Source: JAKLFA01 sp964450385 (GTDB lineage: Bacteria; Omnitrophota; Gorgyraeia; Zapsychrales; JANLHA01). From it: a stretch of DNA of 64,000 nucleotides. This document shows positions 33,244-42,070 of this stretch, in pieces. The notes beneath the pieces are model-generated. The model did not search any database. It saw only the letters and a list, made by a program, of their open reading frames with translations, and had not been told where the DNA came from. A program made the position numbers and the translations under genes. Position 1 is the stretch's first letter, and every line of letters begins with the position of its first letter. The stretch lies in NCBI GenBank assembly GCA_964450385.1, contig CAYVEC010000009.1, positions 1-64,000 on the forward strand, given 5' to 3'.

Positions 33244-34650
33244 TTATTTGCCGATACAGAACTGAGAAAAAATAGCCTCGATGAGATCGTCGTCGGCGTG
33301 GCGGCCGGTGATCGCATCGAGATGATCGATCGCCTGACGAATATGTTCGGCGATGAATTCAAGGGAGAGCCCTCGGCCCATATCGGATCGGGCCTGCGAG
33401 ACCGCGGCCAGGGCCTGACGCAAGGCCTCGATGTGGCGAATATTCGTGACCTGAACCTTATGCGATTCCAGAGTCTGGCCCTGAAGAACGCGCTCGACCA
33501 AACACCGCCTCAGATCATCAAGCCCCTGACCGTGAAGGAGGTCGGTCGAGACCACAGGAACGCCGGGGATCCGTTCATGAACCGCGCTGCGGTCAAGGGC
33601 ACACGGCAGATCCACTTTATTCACGACCACAACGGCTCTCTGCCCCCGCACCTCATCCATTAAGGCGGCATCGTCGCCCGAGATCGGCCGGCTTGCGTCT
33701 AAAACCAGGACCGTGAGGTCCGCGTGACGGATATGCTCACGGCTCCGCTGGACCGCCGCCTCCTCGATCACATCACGGGGTTGCAAGATACCGGCGGTGT
33801 CGACTGCATGGAACACGATCCCCTCGATCTGAAGGATCTCCTCAACCGCATCACGAGTGGTCCCCTCGATCGGAGACACGATCGCCCGCTCATGACAGAG
33901 CAGGGCGTTCAATAACGACGATTTCCCGACATTCGGCTTCCCGCAGATCACAAGGCGGACCCCCTCGCGGAGGACCCTCCCCTGGTCCGCATGCTCGAGA
34001 AGAGCATTCATATCGCGGATCGCATCACGACAGACATCCCCGATCCGTCCGGTGAGGCCATCCTCGTCGGCCTCACCCGGAAAATTCAAGGCGCCCTCAG
34101 CCAGGACATACCCTTCCATGAGACGGTCCCGTGTGCTCGCCAACTGGCGTGTCAGATTCCCGCGAAGCTGATCTTCAGAGACCCGAAGGGCGGCAGATGT
34201 CTGGGCCCGGATCACATCAAGCACGGCCTCGGCCTGAGCGAGATCGATCCGGCCGTGCAAAAACGCCCGCTTGGTAAATTCACCAGGGCCCGCGAGCCGC
34301 GCGCCTTTCTCCAACACAAGCGAGAGGACCGCCTGAACAACCGCGGCCCCGCCGTGACAGCTGATCTCGACGACATCTTCACACGTGTAACTCCTCGGCG
34401 CGCGCATCACAGTCAGGAGGACCTCGTCGATCAGTTGGGCACCGTGATCATCGCGCCTCACCACATGACCATAATGAACGGTATGGGATCCAAATTCCGC
34501 CGGTCTCGCCTTGGGCTGGGCTGGGGTAAAAATCTCATCGGTGATCGCGAGGGCCTCGGGGCCGCTCATCCGAACAATCCCGATCCCCCCCAATCCTATC
34601 GGGGTTGAGATCGCCGCGATCGTATCCGCCAAACTCGTCACCTTCGACAC
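33244..34650 (-). CDS. mnmE: tRNA modification GTPase MnmE (TrmE)
   Basis: GTPase of 468 residues acting with MnmG on wobble uridines. The N-terminal formyl-THF-binding domain (DTIAAISTPIGLGGIGIVRMSG) precedes helical parts and the inserted G domain: GKPNVGKSSLLNALL (G1), IEGTTRDAVEE (G2), DTAGI (G3), NKVD (G4). The C-terminal FCIGK Cys motif is intact. GTG start after GGGAGG. It overlaps folC by 13 bases. A one-carbon enzyme (folC) and MnmE side by side fit their shared folate use, though this may be chance. Confidence 0.98.
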   Translation of the reverse strand: MSKVTSLADTIAAISTPIGLGGIGIVRMSGPEALAITDEIFTPAQPKARPAEFGSHTVHYGHVVRRDDHGAQLIDEVLLTVMRAPRSYTCEDVVEISCHGGAAVVQAVLSLVLEKGARLAGPGEFTKRAFLHGRIDLAQAEAVLDVIRAQTSAALRVSEDQLRGNLTRQLASTRDRLMEGYVLAEGALNFPGEADEDGLTGRIGDVCRDAIRDMNALLEHADQGRVLREGVRLVICGKPNVGKSSLLNALLCHERAIVSPIEGTTRDAVEEILQIEGIVFHAVDTAGILQPRDVIEEAAVQRSREHIRHADLTVLVLDASRPISGDDAALMDEVRGQRAVVVVNKVDLPCALDRSAVHERIPGVPVVSTDLLHGQGLDDLRRCLVERVLQGQTLESHKVQVTNIRHIEALRQALAAVSQARSDMGRGLSLEFIAEHIRQAIDHLDAITGRHADDDLIEAIFSQFCIGK

Positions 34651-35990
34651 AGCGCCTCCCTTGCCTGGGCCACCGCAAACAGGGATCCCGTGACCGCCAC
34701 AACCTGGTCCACCCCGGCCTCACGGACCGCCCGATGAAGGGCCTCTTGAAAATTCCCCGCGTGCTCGACCGCGTGACAATCCGTGAACAGGCCCGAACAA
34801 TCGATCTCGTCCCAGCGCAGCGCCCGGCGATGATCGGCCGAGACAAGGGTGATCCGGCCGGCGGCCTGATCGATCTGCCGCGCGATCCCCGAAACATCTT
34901 TGTCCTTCGACAAACCCAACAAAATGTGCGCCTTCCGATCAGGAAAGACCGCATTCAGCGTCGAAAGAAATCCTTTAATGGAATCAACCGTGTGCGCTCC
35001 ATCGACAACGACCATCGGATCACGCGACAAGATCTCGAATCGTCCGGGCCAAAACGCCCCAGCCAGTCCCGCAGCCGCATGCGACGGCGTAACGCTAAAG
35101 CCAAACTCATTAAGACGGCCCGTGACGCACAGAGCCATCGCAGCGTTATCGGCCTGAACGCGGCCGAGAAGGGAAAGGCGATAACGATAGGCGTGTCCGG
35201 CATAGCGCATCTCAACGGTCATTCCGTCCAGGTCTAGATGAACCGCATCAACGGTCACATCGCGCGGGACGCTGACGATCTGAACGCCTTGGGCCCATGC
35301 CATCTCTTCGATCACCGAGGCTGCCTCGCGTTTCTGTTCTGCGACGACCGCATATCGGCAACACGATTTAATGATCCCCGCCTTTTCTTTCGCGATCGCA
35401 CCCAAGGTGTGCCCCAAAATATTCTGGTGCTCCCAACTGATCGGCGTGATCGCGCAGATCAAGGGCTCAACGACATTCGTGGCGTCAAGCCTGCCGCCGA
35501 GACCCGTCTCAAGGACCACGACATCGGTCATCTGTTCAAGAAAATAAATCAAGGCCACCGCGGTGAGCAATTCGAAATACGTCACGTCGATGTGGGCGCG
35601 GCGCTCAAGGACCGCCTTGATCCGACGGACAATATCCACAAAAGCCGCCTCAGGGATCTCATCAGGGAAGAGATCCACCGGCGAGGACGATGAAGAAGCC
35701 GAGGTGAGGACGCGGATCCGTTCACGGACGCCGTGCAGGTGCGGGGACGTGAACAGCCCGACCCGATACCCGGCGCATCTCAGGATCTCAGCGGCAAAGG
35801 CGCATGTGGACCCCTTGCCTTTCGTGCCGGCAAGATGAATGCATTTGAGCTGACGCTGGGGATCGCCAAAGGCGTGCAGAAGTTCTCGCAGGCCATCAAG
35901 CCGAAAATCGTCAGCAGAAAGACCGTCGAGGGCATGCTCATAATTCGCCAACTGCTCAAGATAACCGCTGATGTCCGAGGGAATAGCCAT
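34638..35990 (-). CDS. folC: Folylpolyglutamate synthase / dihydrofolate synthase
   Basis: Mur-ligase-family enzyme of 450 residues adding glutamates to folates. The P-loop is HLAGTKGKGSTCAFAAEIL; YFELLTAVALIYFLEQMTDVVVLETGLGGRLDATN and the dihydropteroate-binding regions are typical, as is DGAHTVDSIKGFL near 305. One- or two-function forms cannot be told apart from sequence alone. It lies between purH and mnmE on the same strand; purH lies 35 bases upstream, so folate and purine genes are clustered. Confidence 0.96.
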   Translation of the reverse strand: MAIPSDISGYLEQLANYEHALDGLSADDFRLDGLRELLHAFGDPQRQLKCIHLAGTKGKGSTCAFAAEILRCAGYRVGLFTSPHLHGVRERIRVLTSASSSSSPVDLFPDEIPEAAFVDIVRRIKAVLERRAHIDVTYFELLTAVALIYFLEQMTDVVVLETGLGGRLDATNVVEPLICAITPISWEHQNILGHTLGAIAKEKAGIIKSCCRYAVVAEQKREAASVIEEMAWAQGVQIVSVPRDVTVDAVHLDLDGMTVEMRYAGHAYRYRLSLLGRVQADNAAMALCVTGRLNEFGFSVTPSHAAAGLAGAFWPGRFEILSRDPMVVVDGAHTVDSIKGFLSTLNAVFPDRKAHILLGLSKDKDVSGIARQIDQAAGRITLVSADHRRALRWDEIDCSGLFTDCHAVEHAGNFQEALHRAVREAGVDQVVAVTGSLFAVAQAREALCRR

Positions 35991-36025
35991 GGATCACCCC
36001 GCGCCTCCGACGTCTTCCAAGACGA

Positions 36026-37585
36026 TCAATGTTTGAAGTGACGGCACCCGGTCATGACCATCACGATCCCGTGCTTATCCGCCTCAGCAATCACGGCGTC
36101 ATCGGCCACCGAACCGCCGGTCTGAATAATACCGGCGACGCCTGCCCGAGCCGCGGCCTGAACATTGTCGACATGAGGCAAAAAAGCGTCCGAGACCATC
36201 AGCGCCCCGCGGGCCGCCTTGCCGGCCTTGTCGATCGCAATCTGGGCGCTCCCGACCCGGCTCGTCTGCCCGCAGCCAACACCGACGACGCGCCGCCCCT
36301 TCACGAGAATCACCGCATTCGAACGGATATGTTTGACCACCTTCCACCCAAATAAAAGGCTCTCGCACTGAGCGGCGGTCATCCGTTTTCTCGAGACCAC
36401 GCGCAGCTCGTCCTTCGTGATTCCCTTCGTGTCGCGCTGCTGGATCAACATCCCCCCGTCGACCTGGCGCATATTATGAGGGGCCCCATCTCCACGATTC
36501 GTCTTCAGTTCGATGACCCGAAAATTCTGTTTCTGGCTCAAGAGTTTCAGCGCCGCCCGATCATATCCAGGCGCGATCACGCACTCCATGAACCCGCTCG
36601 CGGCAATCGCCTCAGCAGTAGCCACGTCAACTTTTTTATTGAATCCTATAATCCCGCCGAAGGCCGCCAGGGGATCCGTCCGATGCGCCGCCGTGTAGGC
36701 CTTGACCAAGGTCTCATCCTCGGCCACACCCGTCGGATTATTATGCTTAATAATGACCGCGGCCGGGTCCTGAAAATCCCGGACAACCTCAAGGGCTGCC
36801 TGGAGATCCAAAAAATTATTAAACGACAGCTCCTTGCCGTTCAACTGCTTCATCGCCGCCAGCCCATGGGTCGAATCGGAATCATAACGATAAAACGCAG
36901 CCTGCTGATGCGGATTCTCGCCATAGCGGAGGTCCCGCTCCTTAATCAGGCAGACCTGGACCTCGCGGGGGAACTCAGTGAACGCCTTCTCACTCCGACG
37001 AGATTTTAAAAAATGATAGATCATCGTGTCATACGATGAGGTGTGTTCGAAGGTCTCAACGGCAAGGCCCATGAGGATCGAATCCGAGAGCATCCCGCTA
37101 TTGGCCTGAAGCTCATCGAGGACCGCGCGATATCGTTGCGGGTTACAGACAACGGCCACGCTCCTGAAATTCTTCGCCGCGGCGCGGAGCATCGTCGGCC
37201 CGCCGATGTCGATATTTTCGATCGCCTCGTCGAAATCCACGTTCTTTTTCGACGTCACCCGCTCAAAAGGATAAAGATTGACCACGACCATGTCGATGAG
37301 GCCGATCCCATGGTCCTTGAGGGCCTGAAGATGGGACGGATCATCACGAAGGGCCAGAAGCCCGGCATGGATCTTCGGATGCAGGGTTTTCACCCGCCCG
37401 GCCAGGATCTCCGGAGAGCCGGTATAATCCGCGACCTCAACGACCTCGATCCCGGCCTGGGCCAGCGCCTTCGCCGTTCCGCCGGTAGATAGGATCTCCA
37501 CACCCAACCCCTTCAGACCGCGCGCGAAATCAACGATTCCGGTCTTATCAGACACGCTGATCAACACACGATTGACCTTGATCAT
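36026..37585 (-). CDS. purH: Bifunctional AICAR transformylase / IMP cyclohydrolase
   Basis: Last two steps of purine synthesis, 519 residues. The N-terminal MGS-like cyclohydrolase domain (VLISVSDKTGIVDFARGL, STGGTAKALAQAG) ends near 195. The C-terminal transformylase has RYGENPHQQAAFYR, VIIKHNNPTGVAEDE and the folate-binding SDAFLPHVDNVQAAA. Ends normally (VMTGCRHFKH). Uses 10-formyl-THF, consistent with folC downstream. Confidence 0.98.
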   Translation of the reverse strand: MIKVNRVLISVSDKTGIVDFARGLKGLGVEILSTGGTAKALAQAGIEVVEVADYTGSPEILAGRVKTLHPKIHAGLLALRDDPSHLQALKDHGIGLIDMVVVNLYPFERVTSKKNVDFDEAIENIDIGGPTMLRAAAKNFRSVAVVCNPQRYRAVLDELQANSGMLSDSILMGLAVETFEHTSSYDTMIYHFLKSRRSEKAFTEFPREVQVCLIKERDLRYGENPHQQAAFYRYDSDSTHGLAAMKQLNGKELSFNNFLDLQAALEVVRDFQDPAAVIIKHNNPTGVAEDETLVKAYTAAHRTDPLAAFGGIIGFNKKVDVATAEAIAASGFMECVIAPGYDRAALKLLSQKQNFRVIELKTNRGDGAPHNMRQVDGGMLIQQRDTKGITKDELRVVSRKRMTAAQCESLLFGWKVVKHIRSNAVILVKGRRVVGVGCGQTSRVGSAQIAIDKAGKAARGALMVSDAFLPHVDNVQAAARAGVAGIIQTGGSVADDAVIAEADKHGIVMVMTGCRHFKH

Positions 37586-37627
37586 CTCCCGCCTTTCTGT
37601 AACACCCCTCTCCCTGCCACCAAGAAC

Positions 37628-37664
37628 AAATCCCCTCTTCCGTAATCAATGGAATAGGGGATTT
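37628..37664 (-). terminator. Hairpin between rpsU and purH
   Basis: Inverted repeat AAATCCCCT / AGGGGATTT with an inner TTCC / GGAA pair and nine-base loop. It lies 34 bases after the rpsU stop and is the likely 3' end of that transcript. The U-run is short (GAUUUGUUCUU), so efficiency is uncertain. Confidence 0.55.
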
Positions 37665-37697
37665 GACATGCCGTTACCCGTTCATGAAGAGCCCGGA

Positions 37698-37850
37698 TCA
37701 ACCATGCTTTTTTCGTTTTCTCTCCGAGGGTTTTGTATAGTAGCGGCGCTCTTTGAGCTCGACAAGAAACCCCTCTTTCTGACAGAGTTTCTTGAATTGG
37801 CGCATCGCCTTTTCAAAACCGCCTCGGTCGTTGACCTTGACTTCAACCAT
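37698..37850 (-). CDS. rpsU: 30S ribosomal protein S21
   Basis: Short ribosomal protein of 50 residues: MVEVKVNDRGGFEKAMRQFK, then a basic region with FLVELKERRYYTKPSERKRK and end KKHG. S21 helps 30S subunits initiate on mRNA. It has its own promoter and a ~110-base leader with small hairpins. The start has GGGTGAG about seven bases upstream. Confidence 0.95.
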   Translation of the reverse strand: MVEVKVNDRGGFEKAMRQFKKLCQKEGFLVELKERRYYTKPSERKRKKHG

Positions 37851-37932
37851 AAATGTTCTCACCCGCCCTTCTTATGTAATCATCCTGATTAAAAATAGGT
37901 TTTTATTATAATATAGCTTCCTAAAAAGTAAA

Positions 37933-37962
37933 GGGCCACGAGCCCGATCGCCTTGAAAGGCG
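37933..37962 (-). other. Hairpins in the rpsU leader
   Basis: Two short inverted repeats, CGCCTT/AAGGCG (37949-37962) and GGGC/GCCC (37933-37945), follow the rpsU promoter and are followed on the RNA by CCCUUUACUUUUU. Together they resemble a weak attenuator. The first partly overlaps the predicted transcript start. Confidence 0.35.
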
Positions 37963-37965
37963 TTT

Positions 37966-37994
37966 ATCCTACCACAGGTCCTTCGACCCGTCAA
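37966..37994 (-). promoter_or_regulatory. Sigma70 promoter of rpsU
   Basis: Minus-strand TTGACG (37994-37989), 17-base spacer, TAGGAT (37971-37966). A second candidate, TTTACT (37932-37927), 16 bases, TATAAT (37910-37905), lies closer to the gene, so two starts are possible. Confidence 0.6.
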
Positions 37995-38055
37995 TCGGGA
38001 TTTTAGCGTGGTAATCCCAAAACAAATCTAACCCAACCGATTGGAAGAACTAAAG

Positions 38056-38718
38056 TTACCGCTTATTCGAAACGCCACGCTGCTGACAGATATGGGCCAA
38101 CGGGCAGCGCGAGCACAAGGGCGATATGGGGCGGCAGACGTTCTGACCCCACATCACGAGCATCGCATTATAATCATTCCAGTACTGCGCCGGAAGTCTG
38201 CGGCGAAGGGCCTGCTCAGTCTCCTCGGGGCTGCGCGTGCGCACATAGCCGAAACGGTTTGAGATCCGATGAACATGGGTATCGACACACATCGCGGGTT
38301 TGCCAAAACCCTCGATCAGGACCAGATTTGCTGTCTTTCGACCTACCCCTTTCATCATCAAGAGGGTCTCGATCTCGTCGGGCACCCGGCCATCAAAACG
38401 GGACAGAATATCCTCGCAGATCCCGATGATCGTCCGCGCCTTAGTCTTATAAAAACCCACCGGATAGATCGCGGTCGCGATCGTTTCCGCCGGAAGCCGC
38501 ACCATGGCCTCCGGGGTATCGGCCAGGGCAAAAAGACGTTGAGCCGCCGGAAGCGTGGTCTCATCCTTTGTCCGGAGGCTCAGGATGCACGAGATCAGGA
38601 CCAAAAAAGGGCTGCGATACCGCTTGCCGACGAGCGTCACCGAAGGATCTGGGAGCGCCGCCAGGGCGGTCTTTAAAATTCTGATCACCACATGAATATT
38701 CTGATTATTCACAGCCAT
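38056..38718 (-). CDS. nth: Endonuclease III
   Basis: Base-excision DNA glycosylase/AP lyase (220 residues) for oxidised pyrimidines. The HhH motif with the catalytic Lys (LLMMKGVGRKTANLVLIEGF), catalytic Asp in CVDTHVHRISNRFG, and the Fe-S Cys pattern CRPISPLCSRCPLAHIC (C-X6-C-X2-C-X5-C) are all present. The intact Fe-S cluster site favours Nth over MutY, and no MutY C-terminal domain exists. It is downstream of nnrE and era on the same strand. Confidence 0.95.
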   Translation of the reverse strand: MAVNNQNIHVVIRILKTALAALPDPSVTLVGKRYRSPFLVLISCILSLRTKDETTLPAAQRLFALADTPEAMVRLPAETIATAIYPVGFYKTKARTIIGICEDILSRFDGRVPDEIETLLMMKGVGRKTANLVLIEGFGKPAMCVDTHVHRISNRFGYVRTRSPEETEQALRRRLPAQYWNDYNAMLVMWGQNVCRPISPLCSRCPLAHICQQRGVSNKR

Positions 38719-38740
38719 CGGATGCCCCCGAGAAGAATGA

Positions 38741-39433
38741 CTAGGACGTCAGATGAATCCCGATATGAGAGACTAGGACGCGACCCGCGACCACGGGGCC
38801 CTGACCGCGCGCCAAACCCGTCTTCGGCTGCTGGAAGGTAACGGTCCAATCCGCCTTGACACAGGCCCCCCAGACGCGGCCCGTCGTCGCATCGAGCCCA
38901 GATGGGACATCCAGGGCAACGACCCGGCGGGCGTTCGAATTGATCGCCTCAATCACATCCACAAAAGGGGCTTCGAGCGGCCGCGACAACCCAATACCGA
39001 AGAGGGCGTCAACCACAAGGTCTGCCGACGATATCTGCCGCCGAACAACGTCCGACACCTCACCAACACATCCGCACGGGATCTTCGACCGCTGAACCAT
39101 CTCTGCGTTCACCCGGGCATCGCCCTTGAGCTGGCTGACCGGCGCGACACACAAGACCTCGACGAGGATCCCATGAAGATAAAGGTGCCGCGCGACAACA
39201 TATCCATCCCCACCGTTGTTCCCCGGCCCGCAAACGACAATGACACGGGGGTCCTGACGCCGCCGAAGGATCCGGATGATATGTTCTGCGGCGCCGCGGC
39301 CCGCGTTCTCCATCAAGACGATCGACGGGATGCCGAATTCCCTGCTCGCACGGCGATCCAGGGCCTGCATCGCCCGCGCGGACAGAGGACGCCCTGCTCC
39401 CGGCCGCACGACCCGCATCTTATCCCGCCTCAT
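38741..39433 (-). CDS. nnrE: NAD(P)H-hydrate epimerase (YjeF N-terminal domain only)
   Basis: Repair enzyme (230 residues) that interconverts the R and S forms of hydrated NAD(P)H. Motifs: SIVLMENAGRGAAEHI, VIVVCGPGNNGGDGYVVARHL, DLVVDALFGIGL and VVALDVPSGLDATTGRVWG. The dehydratase (YjeF C-terminal/NnrD) domain often fused to it is absent here. The start at 39433 has GGAG seven bases before; an ATG at 39418 just after the era stop is also possible. Overlaps era by 14 bases. Confidence 0.92.
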   Translation of the reverse strand: MRRDKMRVVRPGAGRPLSARAMQALDRRASREFGIPSIVLMENAGRGAAEHIIRILRRRQDPRVIVVCGPGNNGGDGYVVARHLYLHGILVEVLCVAPVSQLKGDARVNAEMVQRSKIPCGCVGEVSDVVRRQISSADLVVDALFGIGLSRPLEAPFVDVIEAINSNARRVVALDVPSGLDATTGRVWGACVKADWTVTFQQPKTGLARGQGPVVAGRVLVSHIGIHLTS

Positions 39434-40361
39434 AACCCATCTCCATCAATAGCCGGTCATCATCCCGCCATCCCCGACGGGTCTTCACATGAAGGTCCAA
39501 AAAGACCTGACGCCCGAGCAGGGGTTCGAGTTCCGCGCGGGCCGCCGTGCCCACGCGCTTCAAATTCTCACCCTTGCGGCCGATCACGATCTTCTTCTGC
39601 GACTCACGTTCAACCACGATCACCGCCTCGATCCGAAAGGTGTTGCCGCGCACCGCGCGGAACCGTTCGACCACGACCGCAACAGCATGCGGGACCTCTT
39701 CTTTAAGGATTCCATATAATTTTTCTCGAATAACGTCCGCGATCGCCATCTTCTTCGGCATATCGCTCACGGCATCCTCAGGATACAAAAAGGGGCCCGT
39801 CGGCAAATAAGAAAAGATCGCCTCATAAAGCTCATCGAGATGGATCCCGGTCTTCCCCGACAGAGGAAGGATCGTAAAACGCTCCATCTGGTCCGCCGAG
39901 CACCCTCTGACCTGCTCCCAGAGCTTGATATAATCCGAAAGATATCGGGCGTTCTTATCCACCTTGTTGAGGCCAAGGATGACCGGTACGTTAAGACTGT
40001 TGAGACGTTCCACAAGGCGTTCCTCATCAAGCCCGACGCGGTCCATCGTATCAACGAGATGAACGATACAGTCAACCCCGTGCATGCTGTGTTCCGTGGA
40101 TTTAAGCATATACGCGTGGAGCCGGTCATCCCCATGATGAAACCCCGGCGTATCGATAAAGACGATCTGGCCGCGCTCGTCGGTATAAACGCCCCGGATC
40201 TGCTGACGCGTGGTCTGGGGGATGTTCGAGACGATGGCGATCTTGCTGCCAACGAGACGATTCAGCAGGGTGGATTTCCCGACGTTCGGCCGGCCGATAA
40301 TCGAGGCCATCCCGCTCTTCCGCTCGGCAGTCCCTGCCCCGGGATCCTTCCGTTTAGCCAT
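39420..40361 (-). CDS. era: GTPase Era
   Basis: Ribosome-biogenesis GTPase (313 residues) that binds 16S rRNA and couples cell cycle to growth. G1 IIGRPNVGKSTLLNRLVG, G2 PQTTRQQIRG, G3 DTPGFH, G4 NKVD; the C-terminal KH domain has VIGRKGENLKRVGTAARAELE. The start at 40361 follows GGAGGAGAGGTG. A short basic lead-in (KRKDPGAGTAERKSG) precedes the G domain. It overlaps the PQ-loop gene stop by 8 bases. Confidence 0.97.
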   Translation of the reverse strand: MAKRKDPGAGTAERKSGMASIIGRPNVGKSTLLNRLVGSKIAIVSNIPQTTRQQIRGVYTDERGQIVFIDTPGFHHGDDRLHAYMLKSTEHSMHGVDCIVHLVDTMDRVGLDEERLVERLNSLNVPVILGLNKVDKNARYLSDYIKLWEQVRGCSADQMERFTILPLSGKTGIHLDELYEAIFSYLPTGPFLYPEDAVSDMPKKMAIADVIREKLYGILKEEVPHAVAVVVERFRAVRGNTFRIEAVIVVERESQKKIVIGRKGENLKRVGTAARAELEPLLGRQVFLDLHVKTRRGWRDDDRLLMEMGYEAG

Positions 40362-40617
40362 CACCTCTCCTCCGATAGACAACCACTGTTAACGCCACAC
40401 AACTAAATAAGACCAAATTGATAATATTAAACGTCCGCCAGACAACGTCCTCGGAGCGGAACCCCGACGGCGCCATGAGGACAATACAGCTCCAGACCCC
40501 GAGCGCCCACGAGAGGCTGATATCCGCTGACGATCTGCGCCGAATGATCCGCACAATGAGCGGGATGTTCCACAGCGGCAAGACGATCGCCGCAACCAGG
40601 CCGAGCGTTTCCCACAT
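40354..40617 (-). CDS. Small PQ-loop/SemiSWEET-like membrane protein
   Basis: Membrane protein of 87 residues, three predicted helices. The segment LGLVAAIVLPLWNIPLIVRI followed by SADISLSWALGVWSC has the PQ-loop repeat pattern (here with PL in place of PQ). Proteins of this size act as dimeric sugar or small-solute carriers or remain uncharacterised. The start at 40617 follows GGGGGGA; it lies 10 bases after the PfkB gene stop, so it could transport a substrate for that kinase, which is only an inference. Confidence 0.65.
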   Translation of the reverse strand: MWETLGLVAAIVLPLWNIPLIVRIIRRRSSADISLSWALGVWSCIVLMAPSGFRSEDVVWRTFNIINLVLFSCVALTVVVYRRRGDG

Positions 40618-40627
40618 ACGTCCCCCC

Positions 40628-41536
40628 TTATCCCGACGGACTAATGAACCGCTCGAGGACCGCGCGCCGCGCGTCAACATCGGCCATGGTCATCCGCGAT
40701 GTCCGCGCAGCGCCGAACCCCTCGACATTGAACGAGGCGCACGTCGTCGCGTAAAGACAGGCCTTTCGGAACACCGCCTCGCTCAACCGGCCGGCCCGCG
40801 CCAGATACCCCATGAGCCCGCCGGCAAAGGTGTCTCCCGCCCCGGTCGGATCAACGACCCGCTCCACAGGATACGCCGGAAACGAGAACACGAAATCATC
40901 TGAATAAAAAACGACCCCGTGCTCGCCCTTTTTCACCACAATGAACCGCGGCCCCATACGCCGAAGCGCGCGGGCAGCCCGGATACAGTTCGTTTCACCG
41001 GTGAGCAGGGCAGCCTCGCCGTCATTCGCCACAAAGAGGTCCACTTTTTTCATAAGCCGCGTCACGTCCGCACGCATGGTGTTAATCCAGAGATTCATGC
41101 TGTCAAGACCCACAAATTTAGGCTTGCGCATCCGGGCAAGGAGCGTCTCCTGACCGAGCGGGTCTCCGTTCGCCAAAAAGACATACGGGATCCTCCGCTG
41201 CGCCTCGGTCACCTGGGGCTCAAAACCGGCCAGGACCCCTAATTCCGTCCCACGTGTAATCGCACAATTCCAATTCGAGGCGTCATACTCCCCGGTCCAA
41301 TGAAAGGTCTGTCCCGACCGACGCTGAAGCGACGAACAGTCAACACCGCGACGCTCAAAAAGACGGATATATTTCACAGGGAAGTCCTCACCTACCACCC
41401 CAACGACATGGGCCGGACCGAAGAGCGAGGCGCTCATCAAAAAATGCGAGGCCGATCCCCCGAGCATATCTTTTCGGACCCCTCCGGTCGTCGCGACATC
41501 ATCCAAGGCCACTGTCCCCATCACCAACAGACTCAT
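40628..41536 (-). CDS. PfkB-family carbohydrate/nucleoside kinase
   Basis: Ribokinase-like kinase of 302 residues. It starts MGTVALDDVATTGGVRKDMLGGSASHF (substrate loop) and ends with the family anion-hole/catalytic motif DPTGAGDTFAGGLMGYLA containing the base Asp. FVANDGEAALLTGE is the usual middle motif. Substrate is not evident; a sequence of this type is also found among adenosine- and fructose-type kinases. SD AGGAGGAGG; own promoter upstream. Confidence 0.87.
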   Translation of the reverse strand: MSLLVMGTVALDDVATTGGVRKDMLGGSASHFLMSASLFGPAHVVGVVGEDFPVKYIRLFERRGVDCSSLQRRSGQTFHWTGEYDASNWNCAITRGTELGVLAGFEPQVTEAQRRIPYVFLANGDPLGQETLLARMRKPKFVGLDSMNLWINTMRADVTRLMKKVDLFVANDGEAALLTGETNCIRAARALRRMGPRFIVVKKGEHGVVFYSDDFVFSFPAYPVERVVDPTGAGDTFAGGLMGYLARAGRLSEAVFRKACLYATTCASFNVEGFGAARTSRMTMADVDARRAVLERFISPSG

Positions 41537-41595
41537 AAATCCTCCTCCTATTCATTGAAGAGTAAACCGCTTCCCAGCACCTCTTTGAGCGAGGC

Positions 41596-41624
41596 ATTAT
41601 AGCGGAGAACCTCCCGCGGCGCAA
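41596..41624 (-). promoter_or_regulatory. Sigma70-type promoter of the PfkB kinase gene
   Basis: Minus-strand TTGCGC (41624-41619), 17-base spacer, TATAAT (41601-41596), in the 100-base gap after the YjbQ gene. Confidence 0.55.
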
Positions 41625-41638
41625 ACAAAACGCCCGGC

Positions 41639-42055
41639 CTATTCGCCAATAATCTTGACAAGGACCCGTTTCCGCCGCCGACCGTCAAATTCCCCATAAA
41701 AGATCTGCTCCCAGGGGCCAAAATCCAAACGGCCCTCCGTGACCGCGACCACGACCTCACGCCCCATGATCTGTCGCTTCATATGACCGTCAGCATTATC
41801 TTCACCGGTATTATGACGGTATTGCGACACGGGCGCATGAGGGGCTAAGCCCTCGAGCCAATCGTCAAAATCCGCGAGCAGGCCCGCCTCATCATCATTA
41901 ATGAAAACGCTCGCGGTAATATGCATGGCGTTCACCAGACACAGCCCCTCCCGAACCCCGCTTTCGGCAAGGCATCGAAGGACCTCCGGCGTGATGTTGA
42001 CGTAATCCCGCCGATGCGGGGTCGTGAACCAGAGTTCTTTCCGAAAGGTTTTCAC
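41639..42055 (-). CDS. YjbQ-family protein (UPF0047), first copy
   Basis: Protein of 138 residues with the UPF0047/YjbQ pattern: GLCLVNAMHITASVFINDDEAGLLADF, then YRHNTGEDNADGHMKRQIMG and the closing LDFGPWEQIFYGEFDGRRRKRVLVKI. Some YjbQ proteins have weak thiamine-phosphate synthase activity in vitro; no thiE is in the window, so a secondary thiamine role is possible but unproven. A second member occurs at 51372. GTG start; probably co-transcribed with the membrane protein gene upstream (15-base gap). Confidence 0.88.
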   Translation of the reverse strand: MKTFRKELWFTTPHRRDYVNITPEVLRCLAESGVREGLCLVNAMHITASVFINDDEAGLLADFDDWLEGLAPHAPVSQYRHNTGEDNADGHMKRQIMGREVVVAVTEGRLDFGPWEQIFYGEFDGRRRKRVLVKIIGE

Positions 42056-42070
42056 GGCTGCGCCCCAGAC

